The position numbers and the translations under genes are program-made. A DNA stretch of 64,000 nucleotides from Filosporella fistucella (taxonomy: Eukaryota > Ascomycota > Leotiomycetes > Helotiales). Of the stretch, positions 47,314 through 64,000 are shown piece by piece. Position 1 is the first letter of the stretch. The number at the start of each line of letters is the position of its first letter. The DNA is taken from contig JAQJZZ010000010.1 in the NCBI GenBank assembly GCA_030077755.1, forward strand, positions 4,030,001 through 4,094,000, in the 5' to 3' direction. The notes beneath the pieces are model-generated. The model did no database searches and was not told where the DNA came from. It saw only the letters and a list, made by a program, of their open reading frames with translations.

Positions 47314-47334
47314 ACCTACCTACCTACCTACATA
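47314..47334. repeat. short tandem repeat (CTAC)n with adjacent GTAC palindromes
   Basis: Five copies of CTAC, immediately followed by the palindrome ACTTCGAAGT and further GAAGTAC words. Similar CCTACC/GTAC clusters recur between 47.2 and 47.7 kb. Such clusters are common in leotiomycete and sordariomycete intergenic DNA; function unknown. Confidence 0.8.
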
Positions 47335-49036
47335 CTTCGAAGTACATACGAAGTACCTTACCCAGTCAGGCACCTACGAGTAGTGCTCGCCAGCTTCCAG
47401 CATAGGTACCCTCGTACCTAGACAGACATTGCCATTGCCATTGCATTGCATTGACAAATCAACACCAATAGCAAGCAACCTTCAACAATTCTCTACCTGA
47501 GCAGAACATGGTCAATGATCGGTTCGGGGCTGAAAGACAGAACCTGGAAGTACTGTACCTTGCCTTACTTGACCTTACAGTACCTACGTATCTTATGACC
47601 AGCCTGCCAGCGTATACTGTACAATCACCAGTACATACTTCGTACGAGTGCTGTGCTTCGACCATGGACAAGGAGAAGCCCTGGACTTTCGCTCTGCTCC
47701 GCAAGAAGGCCACCGCCCACCGGCCCACCTTCAACTCACCAAAATCGAAACCCTCGACCTCGAACAACTGCCACGCACAATCTCGTTCGATGTTTCTTCT
47801 CTGCCTCTCACCTCTTACCTCTCACCTCTCACTCCGCATAGCCTCATGCCTCCGTACTCATAGTAATCACCACCACCACCACCAACGAACAATTCTACAG
47901 TACAGTAAGGTAACATTCCTCTTTGCGACTAGACCAGCGCGCTACTGCCCCGTCATTCAGAAATTGTCCGTTGTCCCACTTTACGCTTGGGGGGAGGTCT
48001 ACGCGATCGACAGGAAGTCACTCCAGAGACTCATACTCCGACTCTACTTGTCGGGACGAGCACCACCACCGCACGCAGTAGCTCGAGGTGGTCGCGTTTC
48101 CCCTGGAACCAAAAAGCCCATCCTCAATCCTAGTCCATCCTCACCATGCCACGCCCATGCCATCATCCCAGGGGCATCATCTGCTAGCCGATACCAACGA
48201 CACCCCATCAAGTCGCTCAAAGAGTCGCAGCTATTCCGTCTTCTCTCATCCTCCGAAGCCAAGCTCACTGACTGGTCGCCCCAACCTGTCAACCCTCCCA
48301 ATCAGACCTGACTTGCGGATATCGACCCGTTCAGTAGTCGACCAACTTTGACCCAAGAAGTCTCCAAGAGAAAAACCCACCCCGACAGACAGACACAGCG
48401 TAAGGACAGGACAGGACAGGCATCCTACCCACCACCAGCAGAAACCCAAAATTTCTTCAGGGGGACCCTGTTACCCTTCGCATCTTGTTCTCTTGCCTTC
48501 CTTTCCTTGTCAAGTCTCTGCTTTCCTCCTTGCCCTCCTCCCCCTCCACTCCCTTCCCTGCAATGGACTGGCTCGAATGGCTCCGAGATGGACCAACTCC
48601 CACTAATGACCATTATGCTCATCGTGGTGGCTTTTCCCCAGCAATAGCTGCCCCAAATATCTCTTACTGGTCAACTCGCTCTGCATCTGGGCTCATTTAT
48701 TATCTCACCCTCTCCCGTCACCTTGAAATCTCTTTTGGCGGCTCTCATACTTACTAACTCACTCACTCCTCTTTGACCTTCACACTTACTAGAATTTGGC
48801 AATGGCCTCATGAAACCACACTCACTCCTCACGGGCCCACGCACCTCATAGCGTCGAAACAACTACCCGTATTGTCTTCCCGTCTTCAACTTCCATACTG
48901 TCTGCCCACATTTCAAGTTAAATATACTTTCGCCTCGACCCCGCGAAGTCTTCCTGCGGCATTGGGAGAGCAGATCACGTCTGTTACTGCATCTGTTCGT
49001 TGAGGCTACTCAATCCACCCGTTAATACACATCAAC
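47335..49036. promoter_or_regulatory. upstream region and probable long 5' leader of the receptor gene
   Basis: This 1.7 kb upstream of the receptor start contains a CAC triplet repeat at 47868-47883 and long pyrimidine-rich tracts near 48484-48560, which are typical around fungal transcription starts. A 64-codon open frame at 48563-48757 (MDWLEWLRDGPTPTNDHYAH at its start) lies between the CT-tract and the receptor ATG and could be an upstream ORF. A 267-codon frame at 47508-48311 is low-complexity and I do not accept it as a gene. Confidence 0.45.
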
Positions 49037-50693
49037 ATGGCGTCAAATGCTACCAGACTTCCTGGCCAGGGTTCTTGCCCAGCACCATTTCTACAAGCAG
49101 ATCTATTTCCTAGTAAAGGTGGATGTGAGTACATTTCCCAGTCAATACATTGACTCTTCATTGTCTGTTTGTCTAATTAAATTCAGTTGTTACTGGTCGA
49201 TTCTGTTCGAACATATTAGGGCCAACTTGCTGCTTGCCTTGTCCGCAAACCGAATGGTTATATCCAGACAACTTCAAAACAATAACAGATTCCGCCGCTT
49301 GGATAAATGTGGGCAGTATAATATGCTCAATATTTCTTATTGCGTCCTTTGCTTTTCTTCCAGTTGCAAAGACCCACCGCCATTACTTGAGTGTTTGCTT
49401 GGCTATTTCAACTGGCTTAATGCAGGTAAGTTGTTGTAATCAACCCGATATTCAGCATGCTAACAAAGTCAAGCTTGGGTTCATCATTCCACTTGGTGCT
49501 AAACCACCACAATGTTACAATTCCATTACTCCCAACGACATGTATAGCAGCGTAACCTGTGGGGTTTCGGGAGGCTTTCTCATTGCTGGAGGATGGTGCT
49601 GTATCGTGTGGGTCTTCTTACGAGCTCTTGCTCTTCATTTGCAGATTTGTTGGCAAATGGTGATTGGAAAGACATTCATGTGGGGTGCTCTGGCTGCTGG
49701 TTGGGGAATACCTGCCATTGGATTGACTGTCGCGTTGGTTTTCAGCGGTGTATCGTTTCGATTCGGAGAAACGTGCCATATCAACCACAAAAACAGTCTT
49801 GCTGATCTATGGATTCCGTTGCTGGTTTTCGCTGGTATTACTGTCGCGCTGCAATTTGCGACTTTTGGATATTGCATCAAGGTCTACCTTGCTTCGCTTG
49901 CCGATGACTCTACGACGACGAACAGCTCGGGAATGCGATCCTACACCAACAGTCTTCGAGGCACCATCTCGCCAAGACAGGCTTACCGTCGAGTCCGAAG
50001 AGTCATTCAACTTCAATGGAGGGGCATCGCAGTTGTCCTTCTCATCATTGCAGATGTCATCTTCTTCGCCGTCGTTTTTGTTTTCATGGACGATCTCCAG
50101 TCAAACGCGCTCAAGAATCAAGAAACTTCTCTTTTGTGGCTTCAATGTCTCGTCAAGACTGGTGGCAACAAGAATAAGTGCCTACAATTTACCAAGCCAT
50201 TGGTGGTCAACGAAGCCACTGTCATGGCGGTCCTCATTCTTCTATCTGTAAGTTTACGTGCACACTCTATGTCTCATCGCTAATGAATTTTCAGCTCAAC
50301 GGATTCTGGTGTCTTCTTCTTCTTGGTCGCTTCTCCATGTTCGTTGGGTGGTACGAAATGGTAATGGGCAAGATAAAGCCTAACCACGAATTCGTCAGCG
50401 CCGACGCTACAACCCTTAAAAATCCCAGTTCCTACGAGATGCTCAGTCGGGATCGCGAATCGGGAAAGACCCCAGATCCTTTAGTGTCCTATCCCATCAC
50501 ACCATTATCACCTGTTGCCAAAAGCGGCCGTGAGACTCCGGATTATTTTGGACGTGAAGCCCGATATACCTCTCCAGCACGGTCATTCTCAAATCCCAAA
50601 CCACCTATGGGCCCAGGTTGGGATGCTGCCACTACAAATGCCAGACCGTATCCATACCCTGGAATGGATCCTTTATCAATGAATAAGATATGA
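49037..50693 (+). CDS. seven-transmembrane receptor, GprM-like (secretin/class VII type)
   Basis: Four exons (49037-49124, 49187-49425, 49474-50247, 50295-50693) give 499 residues. A cysteine-rich extracellular N-terminus (GRFCSNILGPTCCLPCPQTE) is followed by seven membrane segments: WINVGSIICSIFLIASFAFL, YLSVCLAISTGLMQLGFIIP, SGGFLIAGGWCCIVWVFLRA, WGALAAGWGIPAIGLTVALV, LWIPLLVFAGITVALQFATF, IAVVLLIIADVIFFAVVFVF and the segment from VMAVLILLS to LLLLGRFSMF. The C-terminal tail has Ser/Pro-rich TP and SP sites suited to phosphorylation. The pattern fits fungal receptors grouped with GprM of aspergilli; the ligand is unknown. The second intron ends in AAG (GTCAAG), required to keep the LGFIIPLGAKPPQCY frame. 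Confidence 0.82.
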
Positions 50694-51480
50694 TCTTGTA
50701 CTGTTCAATTATGATATTTCTGTTTCTTTGCCTGCGTTTCAGCGTTTCTCCTGTTCATATATTTTTGCCAGTGTTTTTACGGTATTTGGCTATGGCTATC
50801 GGCGCCTGGTGTCACGATGGGATGGTCCGGTGGGATTAATGAGACAATTGGGGATGGCACATGCTTGGATAGGGATGTATGATGGAATCGATTAGGAATC
50901 ACGTTTAGAGGATGGGAACGGCAAGGGAAGGAGGTATGGGCATGGGGAAGGAGCTCAGTGTATCTAAATATACCTGTACAGACAAGAGGCGTGATATTCT
51001 ACTGGCAGATTTTGCTCCCACGAGCTGGAAAAGGGCAAATAGTTTACAGAATCAAATCAAGTCACAAACAAGCTCGTCTATTCGCTTTTCGTATCCGCTA
51101 TTCCCATTATTACACACACCTCCGATAAAGACTATGGAGGCTAGAGTATGCTTCTTTATGCACAACCAGTTCTCTATACACAACGGGGTGCTTCTCGCAT
51201 GTCGCATGGATCTCCCTGATTATGCACTGTTGCACATCTGTCAAGTCTCAGGCTCTCTACAGTGTCTGATGACTTCATCCCACCTCGCTTGTACAATTCT
51301 CATTCACAAACACCAGATCAGATTTCCTCAAACGTCTTACCCTTATCCCAATCAGTCCATTTCAAATATCTCCTACCAACTTTAAAAGCTAACCCCAAAT
51401 TTTCTCGGCCCGTTTCAATTGTCAACCCCAGAAACGAAGACGCGGCTGCGGACTACGTAGTATGTAGTATCCCCGTCACC

Positions 51481-51498
51481 CACCACCACCACCACCAC
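51481..51498. repeat. short tandem repeat (CAC)n
   Basis: Six CAC/ACC triplets in intergenic DNA 3' of the receptor gene. Confidence 0.75.
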
Positions 51499-53441
51499 AC
51501 ATCACATGAAACTTCGGAACAGTTCTCGTTCAACCTGTCAGCCCTCGGCCCGTTTGCATATTTATTGATTTGCTTCTTCGCTTCTTCATCACTTCAGATC
51601 AAGCCGGACCAAGAACGTCCATGTGAAAAGCAAAGCAAGACATGTGTTCCAACATCCGCGTGCGGGTGCGGGGGCGGGGTCAGGGTCAGGGTCGGGAGGA
51701 TCCGGGGTACGAGCTGGAAATCCGGTGGTGTGGGAGAGGTTATTTTTGATAGGTCCTCTCTGTGTTGAGAGGAGGAGGTCTCAGTGCACAAAAATTAGAG
51801 TTTTCTCATACTTTTTTGTCTCCTTGAGGTGGCATATGACACATGCCGTTTGATACTCTGCTTCAAAAGAGAGTTTGAGGAAATAGATGACAGGTTGGAA
51901 AGAAAGTCTTCCGTCCTCATGTTCTTGTTTGCTCCCCCTCCTTCCCTTACTTGGAAAAGCGAATGGAAGTGGATAAGTCGCTTCCGGATCAAGGTCGTCT
52001 CAAGGAGATCCTTTGGTCGAGGTCAGTGCCTCGTCGTGATCAAAGGATGTGCGTGAGGGTTGTTCTCTGGTTTGGGATCGTTATAGGCCTGTCCGTGCTC
52101 TGGATTGTCAGGGTTGTTTTGATTCAGTACTCGGCAGTTGCTGGTTTCGTGTTCCACGGGTTCTTTTTGTCCAGTCTTGGAGTGGTAGTAGTCTAAATAG
52201 AGTTTTAAATCTTCTGTTTTGGGATTGATGTGGAAGTCGAGGTCTTGCGAGATTTTACGACTATGTTTCTGTTAAACGACGAGGATCCTTTATGCCTGTC
52301 CTCGGGCTTACTTGTCTATCTTTATGATAAGAAATCTTTTATGAGGATACAAAAATCATCCTCACTGAATCCCAATATCTGTGGACTGATATCAAGATTT
52401 GATCGGCTGCAAGAGTGGCTGTCTCCCCCGCACACCAGGTGTGTCTCGTGGCAGCCTGTGGTTATGTTCTGGTACGATGATCCATGAAACCTCAGCAAGG
52501 GCATATACTCTACTACTGCTGCTCGCATCATAGAAACAGCTCGGAATGATTAGAGCAGCCTTGACAAAGAGTGAAAATTTAAGTAATTTTGCTAGCCTGG
52601 AAATCCATCACTCGCATCCAAACGTGCCTCACCAACGGCGAATTGGTCATTAAAGCGCTACTTGTCTTAAGGCTATTGGCCAGGTTGAGACTTCACCCAT
52701 ATCAGTTGCTATGTTTGCAATGTACTTGTCAGTAAACCAAAGAAATATTTGATTCCCGGCACCTTCGCTACTAATCGCACACCATTTATCGAATAATAGA
52801 CGTGATAGACCAATTAGTATTTCTAGTTGCATCTGAACGACTTGACAAAGATACTTCGCAAGTACTGTACATCATCCATTAGGGATATATATCAGGTGTG
52901 TTGCAAGTGGTATTAGGACGCTGGCATCGTCTGCTTGTTATCCTTAGCTATGTAGGTAATGAGTACCTGGCAACTCGAGATTCACGCTTGAATATATCAC
53001 AGATCGCCTTGCAAATGGCGAGCACTTTGGTAATAAGAGCTCTTTACTCTTCCATCTGGTGGATGGCAAGTTCAGAGTTCTTATTATGAAGTATTGCAAC
53101 AAAACGTGGACCCTGTACTTTTAATCATACTCCAGTGAGTAAGTGTAACATATAAAATCTCAGGGTATTTTCCCCAAAAATAATTTTAATATGCTAAACG
53201 ACCACACAACCTTCCAGGGTATTCTGAGGCACTTTGACTTCACCTGATCAGATAAGGTTCCTGACTTCAAACCAAAAGTAGTTTCTCCGAGAAGGACTAA
53301 ACAGCAGAAAGCGTCTAGATGCTGACATTGCGGAGACGGTGAAGGTTTTTGACGTGAACATATCAGTGCCTCGCTCTAAAAGATCCTTCAGAGTAGTTCG
53401 ATGATACTAGACAGCGCCTTGATGGTAATATCAGACCTCAC

Positions 53442-53453
53442 TATATATATATA
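53442..53453. repeat. dinucleotide repeat (TA)n
   Basis: Six TA units within AT-rich intergenic DNA. Confidence 0.8.
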
Positions 53454-53968
53454 CCAGCATGCAGTGCTCAAGACAGTAAGCTGGCAGTCTTGAAATTTTA
53501 ATTACAGAATCTCCGTTCCAAGCACTTTCAAATACACACCACTATTTATAATACCTCGCATGCAAGAATAGCCCATTCAAGAGGCGTCTATGCGGATGGA
53601 GTTCTCGATTTTCCGTGGAAACGAGTTCTCGAGTGATAAATTGGTCACATTAGGAAAGATACTTCCATAGCATTTAGTCTATTGGAGTAATGGCTATTTT
53701 CGGGGATTACAACGGGCAACTCTCTATGTATAGGAGCCCATGCACCCCTCTGGGGAGAAGGGGCTGGATTGTGCCAGGGGATCAGGCGCAAAAGAATAGG
53801 TGCCAGAATATTTCAAAATTGATCCACTTCATTCGACTAGACTACATGCGAATTTCGCAGAAAATATCTCAACAGGAGCAAACTCGAGCCACGAGAAGAA
53901 TCCTATTCCATTGCCGTAATCCTTTTCCCAGCGCTAATAGCAAAACAAACAGCGTAAGTTTCGATCCT

Positions 53969-56472
<2,504 letters not shown>

Positions 56473-59469
56473 GTTTGCTGCAAGAAGGCGGGGCTCTGGG
56501 GAATCTGCGAAGTAGAGAAAGGGACGAGAAACAAGATTTAATGTGCGATAGAGCGAGGGCAATTGATTTCGAGATTGAGTCTGCGCAGTTGATGAAGAGA
56601 ATAGTATGAGAGAATTCGAAGGTATTTCGTGGTGAGCTCTTGCTTTATTTGATGTGAAACAAAGTGCCTTAGTCGGCGGGGCGGTCACCTTAGTGACAAC
56701 AGTGACAAGGATTCCAGGTTCCGTTGTGGTGCACGGAGTAGGCGAACGAAGGGGGGTGATGTGTTAACCCTTTTAAGCCTGTATAACTTTTTTCCAAGGC
56801 AGAATCAAGATCTTTTGACCTTCTTCTAGCCGCGGCTGAACTATTAAGGCTCACATCGATTTAGAACTATACGGACTCTACTGCTTTGGGCGGCGGCGAG
56901 GCGGCGCAAACCTCACCCACTTCACCAAAATGTCAAAAAGGGGGCTCTGAAAACGTGAACCAAAATGTCAGCAAGGTCTTTGGCCATTGGTGCTCTTGGC
57001 CAGCCCGTTACGAGTGCGCAGCCACACATAAGCCGCTAGGGAGGTATTTTTAGGAGGAGATCGCCAGGAACCAGGGACCCAGACGGCCGTCAATGAACCT
57101 CAAGACCATGTTTTTGGAGTTTGGGAGGGAGAGGGAGTGCAATTCTTGCTTCTCCACCACAGAGACCCGAAGCATTGCATCATGGCATAAGGGAGCGTGG
57201 AGTGGAACCTCGTTGAATGGCTCTTCGCGCCTCGTTGGGTGCCGGTACTGTATTGAATACGGACGGCATATTTGCTTTATTCGATTACGATGCACTACAT
57301 CTTTACATGACAGCTTTCACGGAGGCGGTGGCAGAGAACGTGCTGTGGCTATTCGTTGCCACAACCCCTCTGTGTCAATGTCCTGAAATCTCCACAATCA
57401 CGATCGACTCAAACTCTATATGGAGATATAAATCGGGCAGTGCCGAAACTGTACCGCTGTGTCTCGCCTGGATGTCATTTCTGCGACTCACCGATAGATG
57501 ATGGAGATGAACCATCTAACAAGAACTCGAGAAAGGAACACGCTCATCCCATCCCTCAATGAACTTGGCTGGTATAATTGCGTTTATGGCACGAGAGGGA
57601 ACCCTTGTCAACCTGTGCATGTTCAGATGGGCTTTCAATCTCTCATTAGCAACTTTGGCATGGTATAGGATGAAGACGAAACATGTCTTCGGCAAAGGAT
57701 GAGATAAGACAGAAGGAGTTGCTGACGTTGGATGATCGCAGCGAAAGCGATAGACTCAAGACCTGGTGAGAAGCCTAACATAAAGTTGCAGCCTCAAGCT
57801 AAGGATGCTGCACTCGTCTGGGTGGTTCCATTCCGGTCACTGGTTATTTCTGAGAAGGTCTTGGGATAGTTCCATGCATTCAGATGAAATCATTAACAGA
57901 CTCAGGGACAAACCCCGCGCGGATCGAACACAACTTCTTTAAACGTTCCTATTGAAGCGAGAAGATCACGTCACTTCAGAGGGCTCAATTCTGGGTGCAT
58001 TTGGTGGCCATTTTAAATTGTTAAAGTCCTATTGAACCTATGGCGCGCCAAAATTTTGCATCACGTCAAGAGCAGTTGTGGAAACACATCTGCCGTTCAT
58101 CTCAAGTTGAGTCACCGCAAGAAATAGTTCGCAAGAGCTTCATTTCATTGTTTTGCTGCAACTCATGTTTTATCTCATTTGCAAATATCATACCTGACTA
58201 TAATACTCCTGTATCTATATTGCTCTCTGCAAAACCTCAGCAGCTAAAACTTCTCAAAATTGTGTTGTATATGTGATATCGAAAGCAAATCTTTGCTGAA
58301 TTGATACATTCCTGGCTGAGATGACATCTTGCAGAGCTTGTTATTAGGAATGATGAAACAGTAACTCCTTCGTGTTGTCATACCCTTCCTCATTATGGCT
58401 CTAACACGATGTGCCTGTAGCCCAGAGAACAGACAGAGGAAGATGCAATCCAGTCATTTGTCAGTCTTGATGTGTTGCAGGTATTCAAATAGCTTATCAA
58501 CCACCCCATGCAACAAATCCACACTTACCCGCCCAGAATCTGTCGGAATTTGAATTCTTAAGGGCGAGGAAGCAAGTCTTTATGGTGGTAGTGGGGGAAT
58601 GAGTTTAGGCTAATGTTCTACATTTTGTATCTACAGTTGTCGCCAGCCAAAAGGGCTGAGTTTTGTGCATCAATAATCCAATTTCACAATTGCATGATCT
58701 TGTCAGCTGCACTCATTACTTTAAACCGTGTTTTGCCTGCTCGTATCTTGTATTTGAAGTAGAAAATACAAAAGGTGTGTTAGATGAGAGTTTAAATTCT
58801 TCACATATAAAATTGTAAATAAATTGCATAGGTAGATCCCTAACAACCTACCCCTTTCGGTATATTTGGCAGTCTTGATCTAGATAGATATTGATATTTT
58901 AAGGTGCTGCAGACGGTTCACCTGCGTGATTGTCGCGCGACTTGTATAGGGGTAGCCGAATAAATACAACCTAACGGCGACTGACAAATATTCGGATCTA
59001 TGGGCATGATTGTGCGAGCAATAAGAGACGGGTTGCCTAGTATATGATCAAGGCTGGGTAGGTGAGAGAATAACGTATAATACGCTAAGCTTTAGGAGTT
59101 TCTTTCGTTGTCCCAAGCAGCCTCGTCGTGGCTGAATGCATAGAATGGTAAGCTACCAACTGTTCTAGACCCTTTTCAAGCCTGCCGCGCGGCGCTCTTC
59201 CTAGAATTGTCCGAAAACTGGAAAATGTTATTGCGATTAAGATATTAGGTACATTGCCTATATGTTATCTTCTCCTGCCAACTGCGACAGCTGCAGGACA
59301 CTGGCTGTTGATTATATATTGACTTTGAATTTTTAATGTAACACTGCTGTAGGCACTTGTAGTCTTCAGAAGGTTGATAATTCCACTGAAGCATCTATGC
59401 ATTCCATATATGGTGTTATTACAAAGTCAAGCGCTGTGCTTGACGAGAGCCCAATGCAAATCAGGTTAT
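56473..59469. other. 3 kb intergenic region between GFA1 promoter and RPT4 3' end
   Basis: GFA1 promoter lies at the left side and RPT4 3' flank at the right. Between them are only short frames, including a 94-codon one at 57217-57501 (starts MALRASLGAGTVLNTDGIFA) that looks somewhat protein-like but has no family signature. The segment 58.6-59.4 kb is AT-rich. No gene is supported. Confidence 0.45.
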
Positions 59470-60793
59470 CTAGAGCTTCTGGTATTCCAGCTTTCCCTCC
59501 AACTTCTTTGATTCCGCCACCTTACGTACCGCCTTATTGAAATCATCTTGATTGACTGCATCTCTGTAATCCTTGATCGCGAACAAACCACTGTCTTGAT
59601 TAGCACGGTCCTGCGGGTTGAAATTTCGAATACATACGCTTCTGTAACTACATTCCGTAGATCAGCACCGTTCAGACCATCGCTCATTTTGACCACACTC
59701 TCAAAATCGATATCACCCTCTGTGACTACACCGGCTGCATGAATCTTCATGATCTCCAGGCGACCGACCTCGTTTGGGAGGGGAATTTCAATTTTCCTAT
59801 CCAACCGCCCGGCACGAAGCAGCGCAGGGTCCAGAGTATCAGGTCGATTTGTAGCCATGATGATCTTCGTCTTTCCCAGGTAGTCGAAGCCGTCAAGTTG
59901 GTTGAGTAACTCCATCAGTGTCCGCTGGATCTCACGATCTGCAGATGTTCCCTCGGAGAATCTGCGACCTCCAATAGCATCGATCTCGTCCATGAAGATG
60001 ATGCAAGGTTCGTGTTCCTTGGCGTACCCGAACATCTCTCTGATCAATCGAGCAGATTCTCCAATATACTTGTCAACAATGGCAGATGAAACAACTATCC
60101 AGATGTCAGTACTATATTCCGTGAACCTGCAGAATAAATCAACCTTTCAGGAAATTTGTCTCTAAACTGCTAGCCACTGCTCTTGCTAACAAGGTCTTTC
60201 CAGTTCCGGGGGGACCATATAAGAGTACACCCTTTGGCGGCTTGATTCCTACTCTCAGAAAGAGCTCTGGGTTTTTGAGAGGGAGCTCGATGACTTCTCT
60301 CAGTTCTCTTATTTGGTCATTCAACCCACCGATTCCACCAAAGCTGACTTGACCAGGATCTTCTAAGGACATATTGTACACAAGGGGGTCGACTTCTCGG
60401 GGAAGCATTCGCATGATTGTGAGGGTCGTCATATCCAGTGCAACTCGTGTGCCTTGCTTCAGCGCAGCTTTGTCCACCTTCGACCTACATCCTACCACAT
60501 AACGAGGACCCGATGATGCCTTGACGATGACTAAAAAGAACATTCTCAGATCTATACCAGAAAGAATGTCTTGGGAGTTACTCACACCTCTCATCATCCA
60601 GTTGTTTCAGGACCTCTCCAATAATTTGCCCCACGCTTTGAAGTGCCTTGATGTTGTCCTCCGTATGGTCGAAGTCTTTCTGCAGGCCCTTAATATCTAA
60701 CCGCAATGCTTTCAGCTTTGCCTCCCACTCTCTTGACTCCAGTAGCTTAGTCTTGAAAGAGGAGAGCGCGTGGGCACGCTCTTCGTCGGACAT
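59470..60793 (-). CDS. RPT4: 26S proteasome regulatory ATPase Rpt4
   Basis: Four exons (60793-60586, 60530-60144, 60094-59638, 59590-59470) give 390 residues. An N-terminal coiled coil ([20 protein letters not shown]) and OB-like segment ([20 protein letters not shown]) precede the AAA+ domain. That domain has Walker A GPPGTGKT near residues 173-180, Walker [15 protein letters not shown] near 228-241, [20 protein letters not shown] with the arginine finger region, and [18 protein letters not shown]. The C-terminus ends [31 protein letters not shown] and [20 protein letters not shown] match Rpt4/PSMC6 rather than other Rpt subunits. It unfolds substrates in the 19S base. RPT4 is divergent from enolase. 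Confidence 0.95.
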
Positions 60794-62212
60794 GTTGATT
60801 AATGGATTTATTGGGATAGCGGAGTTGGAGCTATGGGATATGAGGCCGTGGACAAATTGATTTAGACCGGTGGGCTAAGGAGGGTTGAGAAAGCCGAACT
60901 TGTGGTGCTGGAGATGCTTGAATTGAGCTGGGTTGCGCTTGCTGAGGTAGGACGCGTGAAGCTCTCCTGCCTGGACGATTTGCTATCACGTGACTAGCGC
61001 TTATTGGTCAGACAAAGTCCGATTCAGTTTTTTGAGGGGACAAGGCTTCATTTCAAAATCCGGTTCTCAAAACGGTTTATGAGGGTTTATCTCTCCATCT
61101 ACCTACGTATGGCAGTAAGGCAAAGTACAGACTCGACATCTTCAGTCATGCATCGAATACTGCTAGTTTTGTACTCCAACAGCTCCGTCGCTATCGGATC
61201 CGTTGGATTTTCAGGCCAAGCGGTGTAGAGGAAGCTCGAATGGGTGTCCTACCTTGACATCTATATGTATCCATACACTTACACAGATTCGGAAGCACCT
61301 CTATCAGACAACATATGAATTGTTTGAGGCTGCCGGCCCGCCCAAGTCAGAGTTCATTGAAATGGTGCGATCTCAGGATAGATTTGCCTTGATAAGTGGA
61401 TTGCAAAACACCAATCATAAGATTATCAGATATGATTCTACCTATCACACCATAACGCTGGCAGGAAGACGATCCACAGGAGTGAACATGTTCTAATCCC
61501 AGCTCTCAGCTTCGACACGTCGATAGTGTCAAAGTCTCTCGTACCTGTAAATGCCAGTGCACAGATTGCCTTATTAATTATGATTGTTTTGGTGCTATGC
61601 GGGTTATGTGTCATGAGGTATTTCAAGGGCACGAGAGAAAGTTTGACATGCTGTGTCTAGAAGTCTTGGTCTGTGTTTCCAGTGATTCAACATACTTGGC
61701 TGAAATGCCTCTCACTCTCACACACACTCTCAGTGAAAGAGGTTGCGATGACGGTCTTGGAATTGTGGACATTTTCGTGCTTTCGGCCCTTCAGTTGAAC
61801 ATGACATGTAAGGTAAGACTTGAGAAGAACATGAGACTCGCAGCTATACTGTATTATTGCATGACTCCAATTGTAAGGTAGGTAGTTATGAAGGGAAAAT
61901 ATTTTACTGCTTACGAACCTGTTCAAACTCGAGGTGAACATGCCATGGATCCCGTCGATCCTACCTCACACCTCACACGTTCTCAGTACAGTAGGCCGGT
62001 GGTCTTCCTGTCTCCCGTCCCAGGGAGTAAGGCTGCACGGCGCTTCTGCTGGCTGGTTCTCAGGACTCGGCACGATTAGACTAGAGTAACAGGGATTATA
62101 AAGTCCCCCCCCCCACCAAAAGCCAAAACAAAGCTTCTGCCTCTCAACTGAAAAAACATCATAACCCCTCACCTTCCTCACTTCTTCCCCTTCACAAGCC
62201 ACAAACAACAAG
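60794..62212. other. intergenic between RPT4 and enolase
   Basis: Contains the RPT4 promoter and upstream part of the enolase promoter. A run of ten C occurs at 62105-62114. Short frames only; nothing recognised. Confidence 0.45.

Positions 62213-64000
<1,788 letters not shown>

Larger units (their letters stand above)
50694..53968. other. 3.3 kb intergenic region between receptor and GFA1
   Basis: Receptor and GFA1 converge here. It contains a CAC repeat at 51481-51498, G-rich GGTCAG repeats near 51660-51700, and a TA dinucleotide run at 53442-53453. Open frames are short. A frame at 52047-52196 encodes a 49-residue hydrophobic peptide, probably by chance. No gene is supported. Confidence 0.45.

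Noticed and set aside
47508..48311. 267-codon plus-strand frame with a poly-His run
   Set aside because: Composition is low-complexity (Ser, Pro, His and Thr rich), it spans GTAC repeats and a CAC microsatellite, and it has no domain. It looks like receptor-gene upstream DNA rather than a gene.
52047..52196. 49-residue highly hydrophobic peptide frame
   Set aside because: Hydrophobic short frames arise easily from T-rich DNA; no promoter, conservation or neighbour supports a gene.
57217..57501. 94-codon frame with protein-like start MALRASLGAG
   Set aside because: No family signature, no splice partners, and isolated in intergenic DNA; coding status cannot be supported.

Overview
The window is nuclear DNA of a filamentous ascomycete (Pezizomycotina), most likely a leotiomycete. 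The class is inference; the sequence shows short spliceosomal introns with CTAAC/CTGAC-type branch points, fungus-restricted families (2EXR, DUF1746, the DUF2417-type membrane protein, a GprM-like receptor) and no operon structure. I rebuilt gene models by hand from reading frame, donor, branch and acceptor sites. Each spliced model listed as a protein-coding gene sums to a whole number of codons.

Layout. 0-9 kb: 3' end of a DUF2417/alpha-beta-hydrolase-like membrane protein, a 2EXR protein, a DUF1746 membrane protein convergent with RCL1 (18S rRNA processing), and a six-exon PWWP chromatin protein. 9-20 kb: BRR2 (U5 snRNP helicase), an unrecognised 493-residue coiled-coil protein and FRS2 (cytosolic Phe-tRNA synthetase alpha). 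20-27.5 kb: a tRNA-Arg(UCU) gene and the nine-exon CPA2 (arginine-pathway carbamoyl-phosphate synthase). 27.5-39 kb, densely packed: NPL4 and SEC66 (divergent), a small conserved-looking protein, ORC3 and a 904-residue mitochondrial PPR-like protein (divergent), and a GPATCH11-like G-patch protein. 39-49 kb: a gene-poor stretch with a degenerate intron-bearing tRNA-like element, a possible small secreted protein, a broken coding remnant and clustered CTAC/GTAC-rich repeats. 49-64 kb: a seven-transmembrane receptor, GFA1 (chitin precursor synthesis) with micro-exons, RPT4 (26S proteasome ATPase) and the 5' part of enolase, cut by the window edge.

The genes are mostly unlinked housekeeping functions: RNA processing, translation, ER import and ERAD (SEC66, NPL4, RPT4), replication origin licensing, arginine and hexosamine synthesis, and glycolysis. 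I see no biosynthetic cluster, CRISPR array, phage or intact transposon, and no clear new multi-gene system. The observations most worth a second look are a probable pseudo-hydrolase, a fungal PWWP plus TFIIS-N/LEDGF-like architecture, frequent AAG 3' splice sites, the GFA1 micro-exons and the contents of the 39-49 kb island.
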